Source: Sphingobacteriia bacterium 28-36-52
GTDB taxonomy: Bacteria > Bacteroidota > Bacteroidia > Chitinophagales > Chitinophagaceae
NCBI GenBank assembly: GCA_002281575.1
Contig: NCGN01000009.1
Location: 62,001-126,000, forward strand
DNA: 64,000 nt
Direction of reading: 5' to 3'
Shown: in pieces, positions 25,226 to 33,915 of the stretch
How the letters are laid out: every line of letters starts with the position of its first letter
How positions within the stretch are numbered: position 1 is the stretch's first letter
Program-made: the position numbers and the translations under genes
The notes under the pieces: model-generated
The model's database searches: none
Seen by the model: the letters and a program-made list of their open reading frames with translations, nothing else
What the model was told of the DNA's origin: nothing

Positions 25226-27211
25226 TTAATTACCTGGGATAATATCTATGATAACTGTTCTATTATAGAATCGTTCTTCTGGATATTTATTTTCAAAGGG
25301 TGCATTGGCCACTTCTGCACCAAAGCCATACACTTCAAATTTTACTTGGCGTTTACCCAATCTATTAGTGGCACGCTCCAAAATAATCTTAGTAGTTTCT
25401 GCTCTATTATGAGACAATTGATGATTGTATTTTTCATCCCCAATTATATCTGTGTGCCCATGAATAATGGCTGTTCCATTGTCAGGAATTAAGGGAGCAA
25501 CTACTTCAGTTAGAAATTTTTCATAAGCGGCAATTGCATCCGCTTTATCAAAATCAAATAGTATACTATAACGTAATCCTTCTTGTTTTAAACTTTCAGA
25601 CTTTGCAACACTAACAGAGCTTTCTCTTTTGATAATTTCGCCTGACTTGGCAGTACCAAACATGGTTACCTGATAATTTTTAGACGCGTTATTTCCAAGA
25701 ATTGTTTTTCCAGGAATTGAACCCTGATCTAAATAATAAGGACCATAGTTTTGAACTACACCAGCTTCATCTTTTAATTCTACCCTCCAAGAATTCAATA
25801 ACTCTGTTGCACCTTTATTGGTAAAAATTACATAGGTATCTAAAGGATCTTCCTGATAAGACTTGATTTGTACGGGTTTTAGGAATGGGGATGTAGCACC
25901 ACCCACTTCAAGCAACATTGCCGAAGAATTACTGGTAATATCTACTCTTCTATCACCCTCTCTTAATAAATCTAATTCTTTGGTTCCACCAGGTTGCTCA
26001 GAAGGGATAACAGGCTTATCTCTTCCCTCAGTTGTTATTCTTGATGAAGCAATATCATAGTTGTTTACTAAATATTGCTTAATATTCTCAGCCATTAACC
26101 TACCCTCTGCTGGATTTTTATCTGCAGCACCTGTTAACAAAATAGACGTATTGGGATTACTTCTCATTCTATCGCCCGTAATGTTTAAAATATTATAATA
26201 AACATTCAATTGACGAGCAGACCTTCCTTTATTTAAATTAGCTGGTTGTTGATCTTGTAATTCAGCTTCTTTGAAATCAATTGACTCATTCTTTCCTAGT
26301 TGCACATACCTACTTGGTATATCGCTTGAACCCATATTAAAAAAGACAGAATTACGTAATGGAAACATTTCTTTTACTTGTCTTTCTGCAGGCACAATCT
26401 TAGGTGCCCTTACAGAGAATTGCAGGTTAGGCTCTTTTACTGTAACTACCCTCACCACTTCAACGGGCGCCAATGGTGTTTGCTTTAAAGGTGCTGGTGC
26501 TGCAGTTTTACCAAACTTAAGTGCAAGACCGGCTCTAATGGTATACATATCCCATGTTTCAACTGTTCTAGGCGCTTGAAATAAATTCGTTTGAAATGAA
26601 GCAAAAGGTGAAAGAGTTACTTGACTTGGATTGGTTTTTTTAGACAATGGTATATCTATACCTGCTCCTGCTTGTGCAGAGAACATTGTTTTTCTAATAT
26701 CACTAAAGTCTCCTCTTTGGTCTATTTGCTTGTCTTGAACATATACAAAGTCTTTATTAATATTGATACCAATAGTAGGACCTGCAAATAAATAAAATGC
26801 CGAAGAAAATGGTGCCAATCTTAAACTTGGTTCAATAGAGAAATAACTCAAATTAGTAGATAAATCAGCAGGGCAATTACAAGGTGCCATTACTTGATTA
26901 AAGCGAGCACTTCTATTATCATATGCAAGATTCAACATAAAGCCAATTACCCTATTCGGACGATACTCCAATAAAAATGAAGCATAAGGCCGTACGCTTT
27001 TACCTTTATGAAATGCTGCAGGTACGGTGGTGGCAGCATTCAGCATTTGGGTTGTTCCATTGTACTGATTAATATTAGCTGCTACAGAATATCCAAACCA
27101 CCACTTTGGTTGTACTCTTTTTTCTGTTTGTGCAAGTAATACTGTGTAACTGATGAGTAATCCAAATAACAAGAAGACTGTTTTTGAATGATTATTTTTG
27201 AAGTGTCTCAT
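25226..27211 (-). CDS. Outer-membrane beta-barrel protein with two OmpA-like domains
   Basis: The 661-residue protein has a Sec signal (to about LLAQ), a beta-barrel-like N-terminal half (about residues 30-240) and then two OmpA-type regions. The first (about 295-440) carries RSNPNTSILLTGAADKN and a NIKQYLVNNYDIASSRITTEG segment; the second, at the C-terminus, has GHTDIIGDEKYNHQLSHNRAE and the final arginine-rich strand, the classical peptidoglycan-binding motif. The first has lost the Asp/Arg ligands in part. It lies 31 bases after the ice-binding-like lipoprotein on the same strand, so the two are probably an operon that ties the outer membrane to the wall. Confidence 0.83.
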   Translation of the reverse strand: MRHFKNNHSKTVFLLFGLLISYTVLLAQTEKRVQPKWWFGYSVAANINQYNGTTQMLNAATTVPAAFHKGKSVRPYASFLLEYRPNRVIGFMLNLAYDNRSARFNQVMAPCNCPADLSTNLSYFSIEPSLRLAPFSSAFYLFAGPTIGININKDFVYVQDKQIDQRGDFSDIRKTMFSAQAGAGIDIPLSKKTNPSQVTLSPFASFQTNLFQAPRTVETWDMYTIRAGLALKFGKTAAPAPLKQTPLAPVEVVRVVTVKEPNLQFSVRAPKIVPAERQVKEMFPLRNSVFFNMGSSDIPSRYVQLGKNESIDFKEAELQDQQPANLNKGRSARQLNVYYNILNITGDRMRSNPNTSILLTGAADKNPAEGRLMAENIKQYLVNNYDIASSRITTEGRDKPVIPSEQPGGTKELDLLREGDRRVDITSNSSAMLLEVGGATSPFLKPVQIKSYQEDPLDTYVIFTNKGATELLNSWRVELKDEAGVVQNYGPYYLDQGSIPGKTILGNNASKNYQVTMFGTAKSGEIIKRESSVSVAKSESLKQEGLRYSILFDFDKADAIAAYEKFLTEVVAPLIPDNGTAIIHGHTDIIGDEKYNHQLSHNRAETTKIILERATNRLGKRQVKFEVYGFGAEVANAPFENKYPEERFYNRTVIIDIIPGN

Positions 27212-27242
27212 AAAATATATTTAAAATAAATAGTTAGTTAGG

Positions 27243-29987
27243 TTATTGAACATTAATAGTAGTATTAACCATAGTTACAGAAGCATTTAAAGAAAGTGCT
27301 CGTCCATTTAATATGGTTTGTGTTGTATTTCCCGGAGTAGAAAATGTAACGCCAGCATAAGCAATGATAGTTCCAACCATTGTTCCACCACCTGCACCAT
27401 TAATGGTTGCTGCGCTACCCACATGCCAAAACACATTCTTAGGTAGACCACCATTAATCATAATAACTGATTTTGCACCAGTTGGTCCAGCAATACCGAC
27501 TGTTAAGCCTGCTGCTGTTTGGAATACCCATACTGCATTCGGATCTCCTTTTGCATCCAAGGTTAAATTGCCATTGCTGATATTAAATGTTCCACTAGCA
27601 GATTTATATACACCTGGTGCAAGTGTTAATCCACCTAATTCTCCAGCACCAGGATCTGTTCCTCCTGGTTTAGAAGCAGGTGAAATACTTAAGTATAAAG
27701 CATTGGCATCAGCCAATCCCTGTGCAGCAATAATTGCTGAAGCAGCAGTACCTGGAGCAGGGGGAGCAGTATGAATTCTACCATTGACTAACCCTACATT
27801 CAATGGGGTTTCAGTGTAAACATCTCCAGTTATTCCATCGTGAAAACCCGTTATTAAAGTTGAAGCCGCAGTAGTACCAATACCTCCATTATTAATGACT
27901 GTATTTATACCTTGATTCGTTATACCGGCATTTCCACCAAATACACCAAATACAATTAATGAAGGAGGCACTACAACAGGTAATATTGTTGTAAATGTCC
28001 AAATGTAATCACTAGCTAGTGTGTTTCCAGCAAGGTCTTTAGCCCCAGTGGTAATTGTACCAGTATATACTGTATTCTCTAAAAGACTACTTGTAGGTAC
28101 AAAGCTTGCTACAAGACCTGAATAAGAAACTGAACCTGAAATATTTGTAGAACCATTCTTTACTAAGAAGCTAGTATTACTAATAGAACTAGGGTCCATA
28201 TTTTCACTAAAAGTAGCAGTAATCACCTTGTTTAAAGGCACGCTTGTTGCGCCATTTGAAGGGTCTGTAGAGAGCACTGTTGGATTAATTATATCTGCTA
28301 ATGCAAGAGTAGTAAAAGTCCAACTGTAATCAGTTGCCAACGTATTACCAGCTAAATCCTTAGCTGCAGTTGTAATTGTTCCTGTATACAAAGTAATATT
28401 AGCAAGATTAATAGTAGGAACAAAAGTTGCTACACGACCTGAGTATGTAACTGTGCCAGGAACAGTTGTAGAACCATTCTTTACTAAGAAACTAGTATTA
28501 TTAATAGAACTAGGATCCATGTCTTCGCTAAACGTTGCAGTAATCACCTTATTTAGCGGTACATTGGTTGCACCATTGGTAGGGTCCGTGGAAAGCACTG
28601 TTGGTTTAATTATATCTATAGTAGTAAAAGTCCAATTGTAATCCACTGCTAATGTATTGCCTACCACATCTCTAGCACCAATGGTAATCGTTCCCGTATA
28701 TAAAGTACCACTAGCAAGATTACTAGTAGGTACAAAAGTTGCTACACGACCTGAGTATGTAACTGTGCCAGGAATAGTTGCGGAACCATTTTTTACCAAA
28801 AAAGTGGTATTATTTATAGAAGTGGAATCCATATTCTCACTAAATGTTGCAGTAAGCACTTTGTTTACTGGCACACTCAATGTTCCATTGGCAGGATCAG
28901 TAGCTATTACTGTTGGTCTTATTGCATCCAACAAAACACCCGTTCTAAATGTCCAGGTATAATTACTCGCAGTTGCATTTCCAGAAGAATCTCTGACACC
29001 TGTAGTAATGGTAGTGGTATATAAGGTATTCGGGAGCAATAAAACTGAAGGTTTAAATGCAGCAGTATTACCTGAATAAGTAATAGTCCCTGTTATGGGT
29101 GTTGTACCATCACTTAACAAGAAAGTAGATGAATTCATAGTTACAGGATTCATTACTTTACTAAAGCTTGCCGTAATTACTTTATTCAACATCACATCTG
29201 TAGCTCCATCAACCGGACTAGTTGATACTACAATAGGAATTGTACCTGTTGCAAAACTCCAAGTATAATCGGCAATCATTGCATTACCTGCTAAGTCTTT
29301 AGAAGTTTTAACAATAGTAGCAGTATACACGGTGTTCTCTAAAAAGGGAACAACAGGAGTAAATGTAGCAGTTGTTCCACTATAAGTAACTCCACCGGAA
29401 ATTACTGTAACACCTTGCTTTAAAATAAAACTACTAGAGGTAATTGTTGCAGGATTCATGGCTGTACTAAATGTTGCTGAAACATTTTTAATTAGCCCAA
29501 CATTGGCTGCATTATTAATTGGATCGGTTGAAACAACCGTAGGTACAGCACCTGTATTAAATGACCAAACATAGTTTTGAATCATTGAGCTTTTTAAATT
29601 GTCCTTAGCACCCGTAGTAATAGTTGCAGTATATACTGTATTACTTTTAAGGGGTACGGACGGAGTAAAGCTGGCTGTAGAGCCAGTATAACTTACTGCA
29701 CCAGAAACCAAAACAGTTCCTTCTTGCAATAAGAAAGTACTGTTGTTGATAGTTGTAGGATTCATTGGCTCATTAAAAGTTGCCGTGATTACTTTTGTAG
29801 TAGGCACATTAATGGCACCCGCAGCAGGGTCGGTAGAAATTACTTCAGGACAAATTGCAATGGTACCTGTTTCTTCCACGCCTTTTTTACAACCCATGCT
29901 AAATAATAAAACAATCATTAAAAGTTTTATAGTAGGACTAAAGAGCGCTTTTAGTCTTTTCGGTAAAAATGTAGAAATGCTTTTCAT
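27243..29987 (-). CDS. Six-repeat Ig-like (Big_5) lipoprotein with a C-terminal ice-binding (DUF3494) domain
   Basis: I start at ATG 29987, giving 914 residues; a longer frame reads upstream from a non-ATG codon. A lipoprotein leader ends LFSMGC near residue 33. Six repeats of about 105 residues follow, each with a start like PTVLSTDPANGATNVPLNKVI, TATFSENMDP, then TYSG and a W-FTT end: Ig-like Big_5 domains. The final about 230 residues (FGVFGGNAGITNQG, GDVYTETPLN, GKPV-like NAVWVFQTAAG, KNVFWHVGS) match the DUF3494 ice-binding fold. Repeats 5 and 6 are nearly identical at protein level. Ice affinity itself is not shown by the sequence. Confidence 0.85.
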   Translation of the reverse strand: MKSISTFLPKRLKALFSPTIKLLMIVLLFSMGCKKGVEETGTIAICPEVISTDPAAGAINVPTTKVITATFNEPMNPTTINNSTFLLQEGTVLVSGAVSYTGSTASFTPSVPLKSNTVYTATITTGAKDNLKSSMIQNYVWSFNTGAVPTVVSTDPINNAANVGLIKNVSATFSTAMNPATITSSSFILKQGVTVISGGVTYSGTTATFTPVVPFLENTVYTATIVKTSKDLAGNAMIADYTWSFATGTIPIVVSTSPVDGATDVMLNKVITASFSKVMNPVTMNSSTFLLSDGTTPITGTITYSGNTAAFKPSVLLLPNTLYTTTITTGVRDSSGNATASNYTWTFRTGVLLDAIRPTVIATDPANGTLSVPVNKVLTATFSENMDSTSINNTTFLVKNGSATIPGTVTYSGRVATFVPTSNLASGTLYTGTITIGARDVVGNTLAVDYNWTFTTIDIIKPTVLSTDPTNGATNVPLNKVITATFSEDMDPSSINNTSFLVKNGSTTVPGTVTYSGRVATFVPTINLANITLYTGTITTAAKDLAGNTLATDYSWTFTTLALADIINPTVLSTDPSNGATSVPLNKVITATFSENMDPSSISNTSFLVKNGSTNISGSVSYSGLVASFVPTSSLLENTVYTGTITTGAKDLAGNTLASDYIWTFTTILPVVVPPSLIVFGVFGGNAGITNQGINTVINNGGIGTTAASTLITGFHDGITGDVYTETPLNVGLVNGRIHTAPPAPGTAASAIIAAQGLADANALYLSISPASKPGGTDPGAGELGGLTLAPGVYKSASGTFNISNGNLTLDAKGDPNAVWVFQTAAGLTVGIAGPTGAKSVIMINGGLPKNVFWHVGSAATINGAGGGTMVGTIIAYAGVTFSTPGNTTQTILNGRALSLNASVTMVNTTINVQ

Positions 29988-30040
29988 AGTTTGAAAATTA
30001 ATTACCCAAATATTCAAATATTAAAAAGCGAACTAATTAC

Positions 30041-30080
30041 ACAATTGATTCTGTTAATTGTAAAAATCACAGATATGTGA
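30041..30080. promoter_or_regulatory. Two inverted repeats in the divergent ice-binding-like/barrel gap
   Basis: The 175-base gap between the divergent starts contains ACAATT...AATTGT (30041-30046 and 30056-30061) and a perfect TCACA-GATA-TGTGA (30067-30080). The second is a compact 14-base palindrome, suited to a dimeric repressor or activator. No clear -7 element was found on either strand, so these are only candidates for shared control of the two genes. Confidence 0.3.
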
Positions 30081-30162
30081 AAGATGTAATTAAAATGATA
30101 AATAGTATAATGCTCATACAATAGAAAATTGCAATCTTGCATATAGTATCAGAAAAAAAATT

Positions 30163-30651
30163 ATGAAAAAAAACATTTTTATTGTAGCTATTATTTTATG
30201 CGCTCTTAGCATATATACTACTACCAATGCGCAATCTTACAAAAATGGTTTAGGTTTAAGATTTGGCGGATTAACCAGTGGATTAACTTTAAAGCACTTT
30301 ACCAATCAAACAACCGCCCTTGAAGGAATAGTTAGTTTAGGCAGACAAAGTGTAATTGTAACAGGTCTTTATGAAAAACACGCACCATTAGGTGGGGCAG
30401 GAAGTGCAAAAATATTTTACGGATTTGGAGGTCACCTTGGATTTTTTCAAGATGGTGGTAGGTACTATTATAATGACAATAGAATCTATACCTCTTCTAC
30501 AGTAGTTGGTATTGACGGAATACTTGGATTAGATTTTAAACTAAATAAAGCGCCCATCAATATCGGTATGGATATAAAACCATTTGTTGACTTCTTCGGA
30601 GGCAACTATTTTTATATGGATGGAGGACTTAGTTTAAGATATACATTCTAG
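30163..30651 (+). CDS. Small outer-membrane beta-barrel protein
   Basis: The 162-residue protein has a Sec signal ending near TTNAQS and short alternating strands with terminal aromatic residues (final GGLSLRYTF), the sign of a small outer-membrane barrel of the Omp_b-brl type. It is divergent from the ice-binding-like lipoprotein across a short gap with palindromes, so the two may share control. No further function is visible. The region EKHAPLGGAGSAKIFYGFGGHLGFF fits an extracellular loop and strand pair. Confidence 0.75.
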   Translation: MKKNIFIVAIILCALSIYTTTNAQSYKNGLGLRFGGLTSGLTLKHFTNQTTALEGIVSLGRQSVIVTGLYEKHAPLGGAGSAKIFYGFGGHLGFFQDGGRYYYNDNRIYTSSTVVGIDGILGLDFKLNKAPINIGMDIKPFVDFFGGNYFYMDGGLSLRYTF

Positions 30652-30666
30652 AAAAACTAAATTATC

Positions 30667-31932
30667 TTAAACTGCTGGCATCAACTCTTGTGGGAGTCTA
30701 GCACTTAAAGCAATAGATCGGATGATCTGGGTCATATTCGGAATATCGATGGTACTTAGTTCATCCGATGCTTTATGATAATATGGATCAACATCAATTT
30801 TGGTAGTTGAAATAGTATGCGCAGGTACACCTAATCTAGCTAATGTAGCATTGTCTGAACGGTAAAAAAGATTTTGGCTTGTATAAGGATCTGGATAGAA
30901 AGTAAAGTTCGTTCCCGCTAAATTGCCTTGTAATATTTTACCCATATCCGTTTTTTCGTACCCTGTAATAAAAGCACTGTTTTTACCCCACTTACTTTCA
31001 CTCCCAATCATTTCAATATTAAACATGGCTTTTACATCCAAGGGATTGAATTGCTTAGAAAAATATTGAGATCCAAATCCACCCACTTCCTCTGCTGTAA
31101 AAGCAACAAAAATTAAAGTACGCTCATTGTTCTTCGCAGTAGTATAATATTTGGCTAACAACATCATAGCAGTAGTTCCTGCAGCATCATCATTGGCGCC
31201 ATTAAAAATTGAATCATTGTTTACCATATTTCTAGTATTGATTCCTAAATGATCGTAGTGACCAGAAAAAATCACATATTCATTCGGCAACGATTTTCCA
31301 GGAATCATACCCACCACATTGGCTAATGGCATTTCTTGAATTTCATGCTTCGCATCAACGGTAATAGTTTTTACAGCTGTTTCCGTAGTTAATATAAACA
31401 CAACAGACTTGTCAGAATAAAACATATTGCCCTTTAATTGAGCCAACCTTCCAAAAGTATTGGTAAAAGAAGTATCCACTAAAACAATGGTGTTTTTAGT
31501 TAGTCCACTGTACTTGCGCGCCTCCCCAAATAAATTAGCGCCTTTGGCAATTACGGCCACTTCATATCCTGATTTCTCAGTGACTTGCAAATCTTTACTA
31601 CAGGTTATTGCAATGATTTGTTTGGTATCTAGTGCAGATTCGTTTAGCATACCAGATGCACTTATAAACTTAGGTCTAATCATTGCGAAAGATTGCAAAT
31701 ATTGATTGCTGCCTTTCAATGGCTGTATACCATAAGATTTAAATTCAGCAGCAATGAATGCAGCTGCCTTATCTATCCCTTTAGTAAAAGTTCTTCGTCC
31801 CTCCATTTCATCAGCAGCCAATGTACCCACAACTCTTTGTACTTCGGCATCTGTAATAATCGTTTGTAAGTCTTGCGCTTTAGCAGCTACCATCCATCCC
31901 AACAAACAAAAGGAAACAAAAAACTTTTTCAT
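30667..31932 (-). CDS. Secreted M28-family zinc aminopeptidase
   Basis: The 421-residue protein has a Sec leader (MKKFFVSFCLLGWMVAAKAQ), a protease-associated-like middle region and the M28 metal core: SGHYDHLG, GANDDAAGT and FTAEEVGGFGS, with a late H in DPYYHKASDE. These supply the two zinc-ligand sets and the catalytic Glu pair. It would trim peptides outside the cytoplasm. It begins 14 bases after the LytTR regulator stop on the same strand, so it is probably in the LytS/LytTR operon. Confidence 0.9.
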   Translation of the reverse strand: MKKFFVSFCLLGWMVAAKAQDLQTIITDAEVQRVVGTLAADEMEGRRTFTKGIDKAAAFIAAEFKSYGIQPLKGSNQYLQSFAMIRPKFISASGMLNESALDTKQIIAITCSKDLQVTEKSGYEVAVIAKGANLFGEARKYSGLTKNTIVLVDTSFTNTFGRLAQLKGNMFYSDKSVVFILTTETAVKTITVDAKHEIQEMPLANVVGMIPGKSLPNEYVIFSGHYDHLGINTRNMVNNDSIFNGANDDAAGTTAMMLLAKYYTTAKNNERTLIFVAFTAEEVGGFGSQYFSKQFNPLDVKAMFNIEMIGSESKWGKNSAFITGYEKTDMGKILQGNLAGTNFTFYPDPYTSQNLFYRSDNATLARLGVPAHTISTTKIDVDPYYHKASDELSTIDIPNMTQIIRSIALSARLPQELMPAV

Positions 31933-31946
31933 ATTATTTGATTAAA

Positions 31947-32678
31947 TTATAAACTCATCATTTCTTTAAACTTCACCGTTTGTCTACGGCTAACTTCAAT
32001 CTTTTCTCCCCCTTTTAAATCGAGAATTAATCCTCCGTTAAAATAAGGTTCAATTTTTTCAATCCATCTTAGATTTATGATATGTTTTCTATTGGCTCTA
32101 AAAAACATTCTATCATCCAAACGTTCTTCTAAAGCATTCAACGATTTTAATATCAAGGGCTTATTGGTTCCAAAAAATACTTTGGCATAATTACCTACAC
32201 TCTCAAATAACCTGATTTCGCCCAATTTTACAAACCAACAACGTTCACCGTCTTTTACAAAAACCTGATCTTGTTCTGTAAGAGGGCCTCTATTGTTGCC
32301 ACTCAACCCTATTTTTTCTTTGAATAACTCTGCTTGTAATTTTTGAATAGCATCAGATAACCGCTTTGGCTCAATGGGTTTTAATAAATAGTCTAGTGCG
32401 TTTACTTCAAAAGCCTTAATGGCATATTCATCGTATGCAGTTGTAAAAATTACTTTGGGCGCTTTCTCTACTTCGGCCAATAAGTCGAACCCCGTTTTAC
32501 CTGGCATTTGAATGTCTAGAAAAATTAGGTCTGGATTCAGGGTTTCAATTTTCTCTATACCCTCATCAACATTGGCTGCTTCATCTATCACTTCTATATC
32601 ACCATGGTCTTGTAACAACTTCTTCAGTTCGTTTCTAGCCAATCTTTCATCATCAATAATAATTGCCTTAATTGCCAT
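31947..32678 (-). CDS. LytTR-family response regulator
   Basis: The 243-residue protein has an N-terminal receiver domain with phospho-acceptor Asp in LIFLDIQMPGKTG and Lys in the DYLLKPIEP end, followed by a LytTR DNA-binding domain (VFVKDGERCWFVKLGEI, VGNYAKVFF, FFRANRKHIINLRWI). It lies 23 bases after the kinase gene on the same strand and precedes the M28 peptidase by 14 bases. The target genes are not known; LytTR regulators in Bacteroidota often control cell-surface or adhesion functions, which is only inference here. Confidence 0.93.
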   Translation of the reverse strand: MAIKAIIIDDERLARNELKKLLQDHGDIEVIDEAANVDEGIEKIETLNPDLIFLDIQMPGKTGFDLLAEVEKAPKVIFTTAYDEYAIKAFEVNALDYLLKPIEPKRLSDAIQKLQAELFKEKIGLSGNNRGPLTEQDQVFVKDGERCWFVKLGEIRLFESVGNYAKVFFGTNKPLILKSLNALEERLDDRMFFRANRKHIINLRWIEKIEPYFNGGLILDLKGGEKIEVSRRQTVKFKEMMSL

Positions 32679-32701
32679 AATTGCTGATTGTATTATTGTG
32701 G

Positions 32702-33760
32702 TTAAGCCGGTACACCTTGTACTGGCATTATAATTTTTGCTTCAACTGTATTATTCTTAGTTGCTTCAATCGTAAAGCTTGCTTTGTCTCCAAATAACAA
32801 CTTCAATCTACTTCTGGTACTTTGCAATCCAAACCCTTCAGGGTCAGCAATTTCGGAAATAGTTCCCGAATTTTGTACAATCAATTCATGGTGAGACTGC
32901 CTAAAATCTGAAATAATTTTGATAGTCCCCCCTTCTATGGATTTGCTAATACCATGCTTTATGGCATTTTCTACTAAAGTTTGCAACATCATTGGAGGTA
33001 TGGGCTGATCTAAAGTATCTTCATCAATATCGTACTCTACCATTAATCTGTCTTCAAAACGAATATGTTCTAAAGCTAAATAGTCTTTTACAATATTTAA
33101 CTCTCTTTCAAAAGGAACCGTCTCTTGTTTTTCGGCCTGCATACTACTTCTGAGCAGATTACTCAATTCGGTAATAGCAGTTCTGGCTCTTTCCGGATTT
33201 TCATCTACTAAAGCCCTAATGCTATTCAGTGCATTAAAAATAAAATGTGGGTTAATATGACTTTTGATGGTTTTTAGCTCCATTTCTTTCACCAAACTCT
33301 CCAATTTAATTTTTTGAAATTCGGTTTTAGTACCCAATTCAATATAATGCCAGAGATAATAAATAGATACCCAAACTAATATCAAAGGGGAATCAGACAC
33401 CAGATTCACTAAAAATCGCTTGTCTACTGAAACCTTCGTTTTGGGGTTATATAAATGCAGCCATTCCGCAATGGCCGAGTTGGTTAGGTTAAAAAGTACT
33501 AAAATCAACATCAAAACCCCAGTAAACTGCACCCATTTTTTAGACAACTCAGGAGGGAGTAAATGAAATAATTTGATCAATTCCCTTAAAATATGGGTAA
33601 AGAATAAGCCTGAAACAATGATTACCAATAGCTTGGGATAGAAAATGCTATTAATTTTACTGTCAAAAACAAAGGCAAAAAACACCATTGTTACGCCATA
33701 CAGCAGCCAACCACCCATTTGACACCACCAATATAGTATTGCTTTGTTTTTTGTTCTCAT
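32702..33760 (-). CDS. LytS-like sensor histidine kinase
   Basis: The 352-residue protein has four N-terminal hydrophobic segments (to about residue 150) and a His_kinase domain with the phosphoacceptor HINPHFIFNALNSIRALV and ERARTAITELSNLLR, then an ATP-binding end (MMLQTLVENAIKHGIS, GFGLQSTRSRLKLLFG). The membrane part is a simple helical bundle with no periplasmic sensor domain, so the signal is not evident. It pairs with the LytTR regulator downstream. A -7 promoter element lies immediately upstream. Confidence 0.92.
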   Translation of the reverse strand: MRTKNKAILYWWCQMGGWLLYGVTMVFFAFVFDSKINSIFYPKLLVIIVSGLFFTHILRELIKLFHLLPPELSKKWVQFTGVLMLILVLFNLTNSAIAEWLHLYNPKTKVSVDKRFLVNLVSDSPLILVWVSIYYLWHYIELGTKTEFQKIKLESLVKEMELKTIKSHINPHFIFNALNSIRALVDENPERARTAITELSNLLRSSMQAEKQETVPFERELNIVKDYLALEHIRFEDRLMVEYDIDEDTLDQPIPPMMLQTLVENAIKHGISKSIEGGTIKIISDFRQSHHELIVQNSGTISEIADPEGFGLQSTRSRLKLLFGDKASFTIEATKNNTVEAKIIMPVQGVPA

Positions 33761-33766
33761 GACTTA

Positions 33767-33774
33767 CAAAGCTA
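33767..33774 (-). promoter_or_regulatory. -7 promoter element upstream of the LytS kinase
   Basis: CAAAGCTA on the plus strand is TAGCTTTG on the minus strand, an exact TAnnTTTG match. It ends 7 bases before the ATG, so the transcript would have almost no leader. No clear -33 box was identified. Confidence 0.4.
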
Positions 33775-33915
33775 AATATAGCTAAGCCCTTGAAAAGAAA
33801 CAAATTGGATTAAAGGCAAATTCAGCGGCTGGTTGGCTTAAAATAATGTAACAAAAGGCTGAACCTTCCTTTTTATCGGATGTTATTGTATTTTTACCAC
33901 TAAATTTAGCAGTAC

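Noticed and set aside
27900..29900. CRISPR-like or tandem-repeat array
   Set aside because: The repeats are about 315 bases, coding and in frame with the Ig-like domains, with no short repeats and unique spacers.
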